From the NCBI RefSeq assembly GCF_000212375.1, contig NC_015501.1, forward strand, positions 806,001-870,000: a stretch of 64,000 bases of DNA, written 5' to 3'. The stretch comes from Porphyromonas asaccharolytica DSM 20707. Lineage in GTDB: Bacteria > Bacteroidota > Bacteroidia > Bacteroidales > Porphyromonadaceae. The notes beneath the pieces were generated by a model. The model ran no database searches. It was not told where the DNA came from and worked only from the letters and a program-made list of their open reading frames with translations. Position numbers and translations under genes: made by a program. This document shows, in pieces, positions 17,014 through 24,833 of this stretch. How positions within the stretch are numbered: position 1 is the stretch's first letter; each line of letters opens with the position of its first letter.

Positions 17014-18786
17014 ATGAGACAACTACTGCTTTGGGTCACCGCACTGCTGGTGGGGGGAGCAACCCTCTTGGCAGCCAATGAAGCTGACGCAATTCATTTG
17101 GAACTAAGCATTACCGCAGCTGGCAATACACTTTCTTTCCAAAAGAACTATGCTGACAACAACATCGAGATCAACGTCTTTGATGCCAGCAACAACTTAA
17201 TTCAGAGCGGAGATCTAGTACCTGCGGGGACTTCTCTCAACCTGATGGCTACCGTAAAAGGTGGCAAGTACCAACTTAAGAGTTTCCATGTCACATGGAT
17301 CGAAGACGGCACCCCACAGTCGGAAGAGCTACCCATTACAGCTGCAGACGACTTCTACGGTTCTTACCTGAAGCACTGGACGATGAAGCCCTATGACACG
17401 ACCATCTCCCTTGACTTTGAAGAGAGCGATCCTAATACGCCAAGAGATCTAATCCTCACGATAGAGCCCTCAGAGAATGGTCACATAGAGCTTTTTGACT
17501 ACGACGGTATCACACCTATTGCGTCAGGCTCGCCTGTCAAAGACGGCTCCGTAATCACCGTCAAGGCAACTCCAGACGAAGGGTACAAAGTATCTCTCCT
17601 AAGGATCGGTGACGACTTCTATAGCAAGGACGCACTACACCCAGACGCAGAGACAGGTGTCGTGACCAAGTTCAAGACTGTCAATGCCTCGATGGTCATT
17701 AGTGCCCTCTTCGAAGAGTATAAGCCGAACAACGTAGACATAACAGTCATCACCCCAGACCTTGAAACAGGTATGCTGATCATTTCTTCAAATGGTGCGA
17801 ACCTAAGACCTGTCAATGGAATCCTATCCATCGAAAAGGGGCAGCAGATCACCATAACGGCTATACCTATGGATCAGTACGACGTAACCTACGTCAAGGT
17901 AGGCAGCACAGAGTACACCGAGGGTCACGGACTAACTATTAATGAAGAGGGTATAGCTACGATGCAACTAGAGGTGACCGAGTCTACAACCATCTCCGCG
18001 CTTTTTGACAAGAAGCAACAGGTCGAAAAAGTCCCCATCACGATCGCGCCCTGCGAACATGGTGCCCTCGAAGTGCTTCAGGGAGAGCAACTCCTCTCTA
18101 GTGGAGATCAAGTGGATAAAGGAAGTAGCATAACGGTCAAAGCAATCCCTGACGAGGACGGATACGAGACCGCCTCCGTAACCATCGGTGACAAAGTCTA
18201 TGAGGGCGATGCGCTAATGCCTAATGCCTTCGGAATAGTGCTACTAGAGAATATAATCGTCTCAGAGCCAACGACTATCAGCGCCCTCTTTCGCAAGAGT
18301 GCCGTAGACACCTATAAGGTTACCTACTCCTTCCCTAGTGAAGTGGCTGACCACATAACTGTAAAAGCAAATGGAGAGCCCTATCTGAGTGGTACCGACA
18401 TTGCAGCCGGCACCGACATCGTATTCGTCTATACACAAGGTGACTCTAAGTGGCTTGTAGATAGTTGGATTGTAGATGGAAATGCGGTAGCAGAGACAAA
18501 AGATAAAGCTCTCTTTATCCTAACCGTAGAGAAAGACACCGAGGTCGGAGTCGCTATATACAACGGCACGCAATCCATCACACGAGACAGCATCTCTATA
18601 CGTCTCATGGATCATGGATCATCACTTATGATCAGTGGACTCGAAGATGGTACTCCGATTAGCATCTGTGATACCACAGGTCGCACACTCGTGGTCTCCA
18701 AGAGTCACAGCATAGACATCAGCACGATCCCACAAGGCGTCTACATCGTGCGTGCAGGAGATATCGCTATGAAAGTTGTCAAGTAA
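17014..18786 (+). CDS. Secreted repeat protein with type IX secretion C-terminal tail
   Basis: 590 residues. Signal peptide MRQLLLWVTALLVGGATLLA, then at least four related modules of about 75-100 residues. Each has a 'bump' such as ITVKATPDEGYKV, a central I/VGD-x-x-Y, and an ending such as ISALF; this resembles the divergent InlB B-repeat (beta-grasp-like) domain. The last 70 residues form a Por-secretion-type tail ending in PQGVYIVRAGDIAMKVVK. It should be exported by T9SS and fixed to the surface or released. It stands alone, with its own promoter, next to a composite transposon. The ligand is unknown. Confidence 0.85.
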   Translation: MRQLLLWVTALLVGGATLLAANEADAIHLELSITAAGNTLSFQKNYADNNIEINVFDASNNLIQSGDLVPAGTSLNLMATVKGGKYQLKSFHVTWIEDGTPQSEELPITAADDFYGSYLKHWTMKPYDTTISLDFEESDPNTPRDLILTIEPSENGHIELFDYDGITPIASGSPVKDGSVITVKATPDEGYKVSLLRIGDDFYSKDALHPDAETGVVTKFKTVNASMVISALFEEYKPNNVDITVITPDLETGMLIISSNGANLRPVNGILSIEKGQQITITAIPMDQYDVTYVKVGSTEYTEGHGLTINEEGIATMQLEVTESTTISALFDKKQQVEKVPITIAPCEHGALEVLQGEQLLSSGDQVDKGSSITVKAIPDEDGYETASVTIGDKVYEGDALMPNAFGIVLLENIIVSEPTTISALFRKSAVDTYKVTYSFPSEVADHITVKANGEPYLSGTDIAAGTDIVFVYTQGDSKWLVDSWIVDGNAVAETKDKALFILTVEKDTEVGVAIYNGTQSITRDSISIRLMDHGSSLMISGLEDGTPISICDTTGRTLVVSKSHSIDISTIPQGVYIVRAGDIAMKVVK

Positions 18787-18864
18787 CATCTCCACATCCT
18801 AGTAGTATCTCAAAGTTTGTGGTTCCCTAAAAGCCACAGGTCGGGTGCCCCGATGAGATGATCA

Positions 18865-18936
18865 ACGATTTATAGGGATGCACGGCTGGCCTTTAGTCGG
18901 AGGGCGTCCTTACAAATCGTCACTCGTGAGTTTTGC
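18865..18936. repeat. Intergenic hairpin repeat, family 2, copy b
   Basis: Left arm ACGATTTATAGGGATGCAC and right arm GCGTCCTTACAAATCGT are near-perfect complements. The right flank ACTCGTGAGTTTTGCG is shared with copy c near 37553 (ACACGTGAGCTTTGCG). It may serve as the terminator of the upstream surface protein gene. Confidence 0.6.
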
Positions 18937-18955
18937 GGCATTGATTGGCTACCTC

Positions 18956-18964
18956 CTATTTTTG
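18956..18964. repeat. 9-bp direct repeat CTATTTTTG, left edge of composite transposon
   Basis: CTATTTTTG immediately precedes the left IS end and recurs at 23053-23061 immediately after the right IS end. Length and position fit a target-site duplication. Confidence 0.6.
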
Positions 18965-19114
18965 GGCGTATAGGTCAAAATGGTGGGCGAAGTAGAAGAA
19001 AAAAACAGATACCTTTGTTCGTTGACCTGAAACGTAGCCGGCTCTGCAGGGGTGCAACCGGTGAGGGATACGGTCAATGGAGTCAGAACAGTTTACACTG
19101 ACAGGGGAGGGGTA

Positions 19115-20029
19115 CTATTGCCCCTCCTCTTTTTTGGATGTAAACTGGGCGATATCCCTATGCCTAAAAAAACCATCCACGAATCGTTTCTTGTGAGCTT
19201 GGGACATTCCATTATGCGCTCTAAGACGGCTTTTGAGTGCAGTAAATAGCCCTTCAATGGCGTTATTGGTTTTAGGGATCTGTATATCCGGATGTTCCTC
19301 GTAAGTAAAGAGTGTAGGGAGGTATTGACGAAAGGAAAAGTGGGCTGATCTAAGTGATTTGTGCGTGTATTGCCATTTGCCGTTTTCATCATTTATGGTC
19401 TTCTCCTTGAGAAAAGTATCCCACTTGGTCTCCCACTTTTTGAGCTGCGAGCAGAATGTGATACGGGATATCTTTCCTACACTCATAGCAAGTGCCAGAA
19501 GCTCTTGAGACGCAGGTAGTTTGGGTCGAAGAGTAAGTTTTCGTCGGACGATTGCGATAAAGTGATACTGGCACATTTGTGTGGGAAAATGCTTCAGTGC
19601 CACGTCAAGACCGACTCCTCCATCAGTTACCACTGCCAATATCTTATAGCCCCCTTCCTCTATCTTTTTAAGGGCTGTTGCGTAGTCCACTTTGCTTTCG
19701 TGAGAGATCCACTCCCGATAGAGTACGCAACCACTTTTATCGTCCAACGCAACGATTAGTCCTTGGTTTCTACCCCAATACGTCGCATCTATGTGAATAA
19801 CTCCCTCGCTTAATATGGGCGTCTTAAAGTCAACTGAGACCTCCTGAAGTCTCCGTTTTATCGTGCTCGGACTTACTCCAAGTGCTTCCGCGATTTTAGC
19901 CTGCGATAAGCCACTCTGGTACAAGTCCCATATCTGCTCCTTACTTATGTGCCTTTTTCCTGTGAACGATGAGCCACAGTTCTTGCACAAATATCTCTTG
20001 TGTGTACCCCTGCGTCCATGACTAATCAC
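19115..20029 (-). CDS. IS transposase, DDE/MULE type (copy 1)
   Basis: 304 residues from a GTG start. Zinc-ribbon half CKNCG (15-19), helix-turn-helix (about 37-62, SQAKIAEALGVSPSTIKRR), then an RNase H-like DDE core: Asp81 in HIDATYWG, Asp136 in VVTDGGVG, the C-x2-H motif CQYH (153-156) typical of IS256/MULE transposases, and Glu259 in TNNAIEG. The reading frame stays open upstream of the GTG and encodes CPKCG (20039-20053), the missing half of the zinc ribbon, but no ATG, GTG or TTG precedes it before a stop. A -7 box TATCTTTG is at 20088-20095. Confidence 0.9.
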   Translation of the reverse strand: MISHGRRGTHKRYLCKNCGSSFTGKRHISKEQIWDLYQSGLSQAKIAEALGVSPSTIKRRLQEVSVDFKTPILSEGVIHIDATYWGRNQGLIVALDDKSGCVLYREWISHESKVDYATALKKIEEGGYKILAVVTDGGVGLDVALKHFPTQMCQYHFIAIVRRKLTLRPKLPASQELLALAMSVGKISRITFCSQLKKWETKWDTFLKEKTINDENGKWQYTHKSLRSAHFSFRQYLPTLFTYEEHPDIQIPKTNNAIEGLFTALKSRLRAHNGMSQAHKKRFVDGFFRHRDIAQFTSKKEEGQ

Positions 20030-20087
20030 ACTGAGGCTCCCACACTTCGGACATTTTTTGGTCCATTTTTTCGCCTTTTCAAATGCT

Positions 20088-20095
20088 CAAAGATA
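20088..20095 (-). promoter_or_regulatory. -7 element candidate for transposase copy 1
   Basis: TATCTTTG on the minus strand inside the IS, about 58 bp before the GTG start. The same box exists in copy 2 at about 22890-22897. No -33 TTG at ideal spacing. Confidence 0.35.
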
Positions 20096-20260
20096 CGATA
20101 AACACTGGCTTATCCCCCTGTATCACCCACCGTTTTGACCTATACATTCGCGTTGGCTCACTTTTAACACTTCAAAGCTTTTCAAACCCTTATATGTCTC
20201 TCTATACCTAGAAAAGACCTTTAACTCACCCACCATTTTGACCTATAAGTCTATAATAAT

Positions 20261-20293
20261 AAGGGAGCGAAAGAGAATCTCTTTCGCTCCCTT
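20261..20293 (-). terminator. Terminator of the transposon-borne lipoprotein gene
   Basis: A perfect 15-bp inverted repeat, AAGGGAGCGAAAGAG with a 3-nt loop, lies 20 bp after the stop of the minus-strand gene at 20314. On the minus strand it is followed by a T/A-rich stretch. Confidence 0.8.
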
Positions 20294-20313
20294 ATTTAAG
20301 GAAGATCTACGGG

Positions 20314-21624
20314 TCAATACATATAACCGATGGACAGAAAGACGGTATGAGACTGACCATAAGGGGTCACATTCTTGTAGTTGTCAGCTGCCATCTCATC
20401 TGCATCCTTGATGGGGAAGCCATACTTGTATCCGGCACCGAAGAAGAGCATATTCCCATACTTCAAGGGGATGCCAAAGTCGCACCTTACGAGCGGTCCA
20501 GCACTGATCAGGCTGTAGTCGGAGTGAAGGTCACCGGTAACACATCCACTCAGGGAAGGAATGACATATACAGACTTTAGGTCAAGCGGCACCTGCAGAC
20601 CCGCAAAAGCATTGAAGCTAAAAAGGGTCACTCGCTTGATGAACTCCTGAGGTACCTCCACTTCCTTGCGATCTTTCGACAAGAAGCTCGGATCCTCCGT
20701 TATCAGTGCCGTATCATCCACGAGGCAGGGCTGATTGAACCCTACAGACCCGCCATAAGTGAAGTACGTCCCGAGGGATGAGCGGAGCCCGAGGTAGGAG
20801 GCCATCCCAAAGTGTGGCGTTAGGTTTTTAGCCAGATCCGCAGTGTAGATAAGCTCGCCTGACAGCGCACCCGTGACCATCTTATGTGGTGGCAGAGCGA
20901 GGACTTGACCCCGGTCATCCTTAATGACCAGCTCACCCTTGCGGTGAGGATCGTAGTACTTCACCACCTTATCTATGTCCTCAAACTCCCACTTCAGTCC
21001 TCTCACATAGCTACAGAGCTCCGGATCATCGGCAAGGAATCTGACCACTCCGCCTCTAAACTGAGATCCTTCATAGTTGATCCCGTGTACCAGAGCAACC
21101 TTTCTTAGGATACCTCCGCGTTTCTCCAAGAATAGTGGGAAGCTGGGCTTTACCACAGCCATACTTCCTCCACTACGTATGATCCGCTGCTCGTTGCCGA
21201 TGAAGAAGATGTCCCCATTCTCATCAATCTTGTACGAAGAGGCCAGGAGGTAGGCCGTAAGCTCAGGTCCCCTATCTACGAGAGTCATCCATGCGGCATT
21301 GCTTTGCAGGAAGGTGGAGAACTTTTTGTACTCAAAGCGATAGCTCGAGTCCGGTTTCTTGGGGTTGCTTAGCTCGATGCCTTTCAGGTCCTCGGACTTG
21401 AAGGTGCCGGCTGAATGGGCGAGGGCGAGGTCATCGAAGAGCTTGAGCTCCTTGTCCCCCGACATAGGCATCCTAAGATACCCTGTGTAGGTAGCTCCTT
21501 CCTTGGTCTCCAATTGCGCCTTGCAGACATCCCTTGGCTCCGAGGTGAAGAGCTTCATCAAGCCACAGCCTGAGAGAAGCATCATAAGCCCGATCAGGAT
21601 CGATAAGTTATATGCCAGTTTCAT
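20314..21624 (-). CDS. Lipoprotein of unknown function, sole cargo of the composite transposon
   Basis: 436 residues. MKLAYNLSILIGLMMLLSGC is a clear lipoprotein signal with Cys20. The first half contains a small domain about converting text-like set points (KEGATYTGYLRMP, FKSEDLKGIELS). The C-terminal half has alternating aromatic beta-strands with glycine (FGMASYLGLRSSLGTYFTYGGSVGF, split over two strands) and a final VFLSIGYMY, which resembles an outer-membrane barrel-like protein. I do not recognise the family. It has its own terminator, and its promoter appears to use part of the adjacent IS end. There is no resistance or restriction signature. Confidence 0.7.
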   Translation of the reverse strand: MKLAYNLSILIGLMMLLSGCGLMKLFTSEPRDVCKAQLETKEGATYTGYLRMPMSGDKELKLFDDLALAHSAGTFKSEDLKGIELSNPKKPDSSYRFEYKKFSTFLQSNAAWMTLVDRGPELTAYLLASSYKIDENGDIFFIGNEQRIIRSGGSMAVVKPSFPLFLEKRGGILRKVALVHGINYEGSQFRGGVVRFLADDPELCSYVRGLKWEFEDIDKVVKYYDPHRKGELVIKDDRGQVLALPPHKMVTGALSGELIYTADLAKNLTPHFGMASYLGLRSSLGTYFTYGGSVGFNQPCLVDDTALITEDPSFLSKDRKEVEVPQEFIKRVTLFSFNAFAGLQVPLDLKSVYVIPSLSGCVTGDLHSDYSLISAGPLVRCDFGIPLKYGNMLFFGAGYKYGFPIKDADEMAADNYKNVTPYGQSHTVFLSIGYMY

Positions 21625-21697
21625 GATAATAACGAAATGAATAGGATAGGTAATCGGCTATCTATGCAACCTGTATTGCAACTCAATAACCACGTTA

Positions 21698-21728
21698 CAA
21701 AGGTAATAAAATAAGGCGTATAGGTCAA
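21698..21728 (-). promoter_or_regulatory. Hybrid promoter: -33 in IS end, -7 in flanking DNA
   Basis: On the minus strand TTG (21726-21728) lies inside the terminal IS motif, followed by a 20-bp spacer and TACCTTTG (21698-21705) outside the IS. The pattern matches the Bacteroidetes consensus in sequence and spacing and points at the lipoprotein gene 74 bp downstream. Confidence 0.65.
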
Positions 21729-23052
21729 AATGGTGGGTAAAACAGCCTAATAGCCATTTTCGTACTGAAGTATAGGTCAAAATGGTGGGCGAAGTAGAAG
21801 AAAAAAACAGATACCTTTGTTCGTTGACCTGAAACGTAGCCGGCTCTGCAGGGGTGCAACCGGTGAGGGATACGGTCAATGGAGTCAGAACAGTTTACAC
21901 TGACAGGGGAGGGGTACTATTGCCCCTCCTCTTTTTTGGATGTAAACTGGGCGATATCCCTATGCCTAAAAAAACCATCCACGAATCGTTTCTTGTGAGC
22001 TTGGGACATTCCATTATGCGCTCTAAGACGGCTTTTGAGTGCAGTAAATAGCCCTTCAATGGCGTTATTGGTTTTAGGGATCTGTATATCCGGATGTTCC
22101 TCGTAAGTAAAGAGTGTAGGGAGGTATTGACGAAAGGAAAAGTGGGCTGATCTAAGTGATTTGTGCGTGTATTGCCATTTGCCGTTTTCATCATTTATGG
22201 TCTTCTCCTTGAGAAAAGTATCCCACTTGGTCTCCCACTTTTTGAGCTGCGAGCAGAATGTGATACGGGATATCTTTCCTACACTCATAGCAAGTGCCAG
22301 AAGCTCTTGAGACGCAGGTAGTTTGGGTCGAAGAGTAAGTTTTCGTCGGACGATTGCGATAAAGTGATACTGGCACATTTGTGTGGGAAAATGCTTCAGT
22401 GCCACGTCAAGACCGACTCCTCCATCAGTTACCACTGCCAATATCTTATAGCCCCCTTCCTCTATCTTTTTAAGGGCTGTTGCGTAGTCCACTTTGCTTT
22501 CGTGAGAGATCCACTCCCGATAGAGTACGCAACCACTTTTATCGTCCAACGCAACGATTAGTCCTTGGTTTCTACCCCAATACGTCGCATCTATGTGAAT
22601 AACTCCCTCGCTTAATATGGGCGTCTTAAAGTCAACTGAGACCTCCTGAAGTCTCCGTTTTATCGTGCTCGGACTTACTCCAAGTGCTTCCGCGATTTTA
22701 GCCTGCGATAAGCCACTCTGGTACAAGTCCCATATCTGCTCCTTACTTATGTGCCTTTTTCCTGTGAACGATGAGCCACAGTTCTTGCACAAATATCTCT
22801 TGTGTGTACCCCTGCGTCCATGACTAATCACACTGAGGCTCCCACACTTCGGACATTTTTTGGTCCATTTTTTCGCCTTTTCAAATGCTCAAAGATACGA
22901 TAAACACTGGCTTATCCCCCTGTATCACCCACCGTTTTGACCTATACATTCGCATTGGCTCACTTTTAACACTTCAAAGCTTTTCAAACCCTTATATGTC
23001 TCTCTATACCTAGAAAAGACCTTTAACTCACCCACCATTTTGACCTATAAGT
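21715..23052 (-). mobile_element. Insertion sequence, IS256/IS1249-like, copy 2
   Basis: About 1338 bp. The left end has two direct copies of TATAGGTCAAAATGGTGGG, starting at 21719 and 21771; the right end has two inverted copies, the outer ending near 23049 and the inner near 22946. Apart from one base and the 52 bp between the left motifs it equals copy 1. Confidence 0.8.
21917..22831 (-). CDS. IS transposase, DDE/MULE type (copy 2)
   Basis: 304 residues, identical in protein sequence to the copy at 19115-20029: HTH at about 37-62, Asp81, Asp136, CQYH at 153-156, Glu259. Also begins at GTG with a CPKCG-coding stretch just upstream and in frame. Both copies look intact, so the element could still be mobile. 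Confidence 0.9.
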   Translation of the reverse strand: MISHGRRGTHKRYLCKNCGSSFTGKRHISKEQIWDLYQSGLSQAKIAEALGVSPSTIKRRLQEVSVDFKTPILSEGVIHIDATYWGRNQGLIVALDDKSGCVLYREWISHESKVDYATALKKIEEGGYKILAVVTDGGVGLDVALKHFPTQMCQYHFIAIVRRKLTLRPKLPASQELLALAMSVGKISRITFCSQLKKWETKWDTFLKEKTINDENGKWQYTHKSLRSAHFSFRQYLPTLFTYEEHPDIQIPKTNNAIEGLFTALKSRLRAHNGMSQAHKKRFVDGFFRHRDIAQFTSKKEEGQ

Positions 23053-23061
23053 CTATTTTTG
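23053..23061. repeat. 9-bp direct repeat CTATTTTTG, right edge of composite transposon
   Basis: Exact match to 18956-18964, directly abutting the right IS end. Confidence 0.6.
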
Positions 23062-23118
23062 AGGTGCTGGGAAAACTTTAGGATGAAGTATTCTAATCAA
23101 CTGAGACTATAAAACAGA

Positions 23119-23286
23119 ATATCCACGTGGAGATTTTCGATTTCCCACGTGGATATTTTTTATTCTCCACGTAGGGACGAAACGATTCCTCCGAAGTTTC
23201 ATTTGATTCCTCCGAAGTTTCATTTCATATCCACGTGGAGATTTTTTATTCTCCACGTGGAGATTTGAGAATTTCCACGTGGGGAT
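23119..23286. repeat. Dispersed CACGTG-rich repeat, family 1, copy B (inverted)
   Basis: Reverse orientation relative to the other copies. Contains at least five CCACGTGG palindromes and two tandem units reading ATTCCTCCGAAGTTTCATTT (the complement of the GAAACTTCGGAGGAA core). It sits between the composite transposon and tRNA-Ser. Confidence 0.8.
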
Positions 23287-23346
23287 CTACCTTCTTCCCA
23301 GCACCTCAAAAATAAAAACTAGCCAGTTGATTGCAAAGGTGGAGAC

Positions 23347-23376
23347 TTGTTTATTTGAGAAATTGTAGTACCTTTG
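23347..23376 (+). promoter_or_regulatory. Promoter of tRNA-Ser
   Basis: TTG at 23347-23349, 19-bp spacer, TACCTTTG at 23369-23376; the tRNA begins 70 bp downstream. Confidence 0.75.
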
Positions 23377-23445
23377 CAACCACATCGGAGGAGATGTGTG
23401 CTCGCGAACTGAGGAGGATTACTCCTTCAGTCAGTCGTCAAGCAA

Positions 23446-23530
23446 GGAGAGGTGGCAGAGTGGTCGATCGCGGCGGTCTTGAAAACCGTTGACCTTCACG
23501 GGTCCGGGGGTTCGAATCCCTCCCTCTCCG
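23446..23530 (+). tRNA. tRNA-Ser (anticodon UGA)
   Basis: 85 nt with a 7-bp acceptor stem (GGAGAGG with CCTCTCC), a G at the discriminator position, anticodon loop CTTGAAA giving TGA, a long class II variable arm, and the T-loop GTTCGAATC. CCA is not encoded. An independent promoter and terminator flank it. Confidence 0.95.
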
Positions 23531-23578
23531 CTTTAAGTACTCTGGCAGCACCGCCAGAGAGCACTACCGAAAAAGTAT

Positions 23579-23615
23579 AAGTATCGTAATTCTAACGAGT
23601 TACGATACTTTTGTT
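23579..23615 (+). terminator. Terminator after tRNA-Ser
   Basis: AAGTATCGTAA, 10-nt loop, TTACGATACTT followed by TTGTTTT. A smaller CTCTGGC...GCCAGAG hairpin precedes it at about 23541-23560. Confidence 0.8.
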
Positions 23616-23827
23616 TTATAGACCTCTACCTCTTCAGAGTAGTTACAGAGATAGCCGAAACGCCCAAAAATACGCTCCAATGGCTACACTTCTCTTCAAA
23701 AACACTTGAGTCGCATAGAGTTAGAGCGAGCTACTAATTGCCGTTGGACCAATCTCTTTAGGCGGATTGTTCTGTAAAAGCGATGACCAGAGTGAGCCGG
23801 TAAGTTGAAATGTGCAAAAACTAGCGC
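23616..23827. other. Gene-free interval upstream of yceD
   Basis: About 210 bp between the tRNA terminator and the yceD promoter. No frame, tRNA or strong hairpin is visible. Confidence 0.5.
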
Positions 23828-23857
23828 TTGCCGTCTACTGAATTTTCTGTACCTTTG
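23828..23857 (+). promoter_or_regulatory. Promoter of yceD-rpmF
   Basis: TTG at 23828-23830, 19-bp spacer, TACCTTTG at 23850-23857, about 70 bp before the yceD start. Confidence 0.75.
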
Positions 23858-23926
23858 CGCTCATACCCCTAGAGTACACCTTATGGTGTCTCTCTAGAGT
23901 CATTTTAGAGAAGTTTGTAGCACGTC

Positions 23927-24457
23927 ATGTCTCACGGAGGTCACTATACGATACATTTCAAGGGATTGCCACAAGGCGTCTCGACCGAAGACTTTGTTGC
24001 GGACTCAGCTTTTCTAGAGTCACGTCCTACGTTTGACCTCAGCGGAGGTCCCGTGGCATGCGCCATTCGCATAGATCGTGTCGGAGACACTTTCGACCTT
24101 CAGCTGACGCTCTCGGGCTCAGTGGAGACGCATTGTGATCGATGCTTAGCACCCCTAGAGATGCGCGTTGATATGACTCAGCATCTTGTCGTCAAGCTGG
24201 GCAACCAGTACGAGGAGGTGAGCGATGAGGAGATTATCGTACCGCATCACAGCCCCTCGCTCGACTGCGCTGACCTGATCTACGATCTGATCGTGCTCTC
24301 ACTCCCCATCAGCCGGATGCATCCCGATGGAGCGTGTGCAGAGGATATGCAGGCCATCCTAGATGATCTCGATCCCACCGCAGAGGGCGAAAAGGATGGT
24401 CGCTGGGCTAAGCTCGATGCGCTACGTGACTCACTACAACAAGAGAAGGATAAATAA
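23927..24457 (+). CDS. yceD: YceD family (DUF177) protein
   Basis: 176 residues, the normal length for this family. The central ETHCDRCLAPLEM carries the conserved Cys-x2-Cys. YceD homologues are linked to 23S rRNA accumulation and ribosome assembly. The gene is directly followed (15 bp) by rpmF, the almost universal arrangement. Promoter at 23828-23857. Confidence 0.92.
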   Translation: MSHGGHYTIHFKGLPQGVSTEDFVADSAFLESRPTFDLSGGPVACAIRIDRVGDTFDLQLTLSGSVETHCDRCLAPLEMRVDMTQHLVVKLGNQYEEVSDEEIIVPHHSPSLDCADLIYDLIVLSLPISRMHPDGACAEDMQAILDDLDPTAEGEKDGRWAKLDALRDSLQQEKDK

Positions 24458-24472
24458 TAAAATAGATAAACA

Positions 24473-24655
24473 ATGGCACATCCCAAAAGACGGCAGTCCA
24501 AGATGCGCACTGCCAAGCGTAGAACGCACGACAAAGCAGCAACCCCCACACTAGCTAAGTGTAGCAACTGTGGAGCATGGCACGTATATCACACCATCTG
24601 TCCTGAGTGTGGTTACTACCGTGGACAACTAGCTATCGAGCAGGAGGAGGCATAA
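24473..24655 (+). CDS. rpmF: 50S ribosomal protein L32
   Basis: 60 residues, starting MAHPKRRQSKMRTAKRR, with zinc-finger cysteines CSNC and CPEC, the C+ form of bL32. The C-terminus is acidic. Co-transcribed with yceD; a strong terminator follows at 24685. Confidence 0.98.
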   Translation: MAHPKRRQSKMRTAKRRTHDKAATPTLAKCSNCGAWHVYHTICPECGYYRGQLAIEQEEA

Positions 24656-24684
24656 TCGCCCCACACTGCTAAGCGATAAGACGG

Positions 24685-24722
24685 AAGCCCCTAGACGATC
24701 TTCAGATCGCTCTAGGGGCTTT
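24685..24722 (+). terminator. Terminator after rpmF
   Basis: AAGCCCCTAGA...TCTAGGGGCTT inverted repeat with an inner GATC/GATC pair, followed by TTACTTG. Confidence 0.85.
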
Positions 24723-24760
24723 ACTTGTATGATGCGGGCGCCAATCTCGCAGGCGCATGT

Positions 24761-24791
24761 TTGCACGAGTCATAATAAATAGGTATCTTTG
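24761..24791 (+). promoter_or_regulatory. Promoter of rubrerythrin
   Basis: TTG at 24761-24763, 20-bp spacer, TATCTTTG at 24784-24791, 42 bp before the ATG. A TAGGTA half-site just before the -7 box resembles half of the palindrome seen before feoAB and ferredoxin. Confidence 0.75.
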
Positions 24792-24833
24792 TAGTGGTAA
24801 TAGAACCATTTAACCTTTTAAGAATACCTATCT

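Larger units (their letters stand above)
18965..20250 (-). mobile_element. Insertion sequence, IS256/IS1249-like, copy 1
   Basis: About 1286 bp, bounded by the motif TATAGGTCAAAATGGTGGG (18969 onward) and its complement ending at 20247. A second, slightly variant inward copy of the motif (CCCACCGTTTTGACCTATA) lies at about 20126-20144. Compared with copy 2 the left end has lost 52 bp between two direct copies of the motif. Confidence 0.8.
18965..23052. mobile_element. Composite transposon: two same-orientation IS copies around a lipoprotein gene
   Basis: Two IS copies whose transposases are identical at protein level flank a 1.46-kb segment with one gene (20314-21624). A 9-bp direct repeat lies directly outside the pair. 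Aligning the copies by eye (offset 2802 bp) shows one base difference (20152 versus 22954) and a 52-bp length difference at the left end. This points to recent duplication or recent gene conversion. Exact termini are uncertain by a few bases, because CTAT follows the right end of both copies. Confidence 0.7.

Noticed and set aside
19093-19392. 99-codon frame opposite or inside the IS transposase
   Set aside because: It is an out-of-frame shadow of the transposase and exists in both copies only because the IS is duplicated.
20314-21624. Cargo lipoprotein as a resistance or toxin gene
   Set aside because: No nucleotide-binding, hydrolase, efflux or toxin motif; only a lipoprotein signal and barrel-like strands.
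23619-23827. A gene between tRNA-Ser and yceD
   Set aside because: Stops occur in all frames and no RNA signature is visible.
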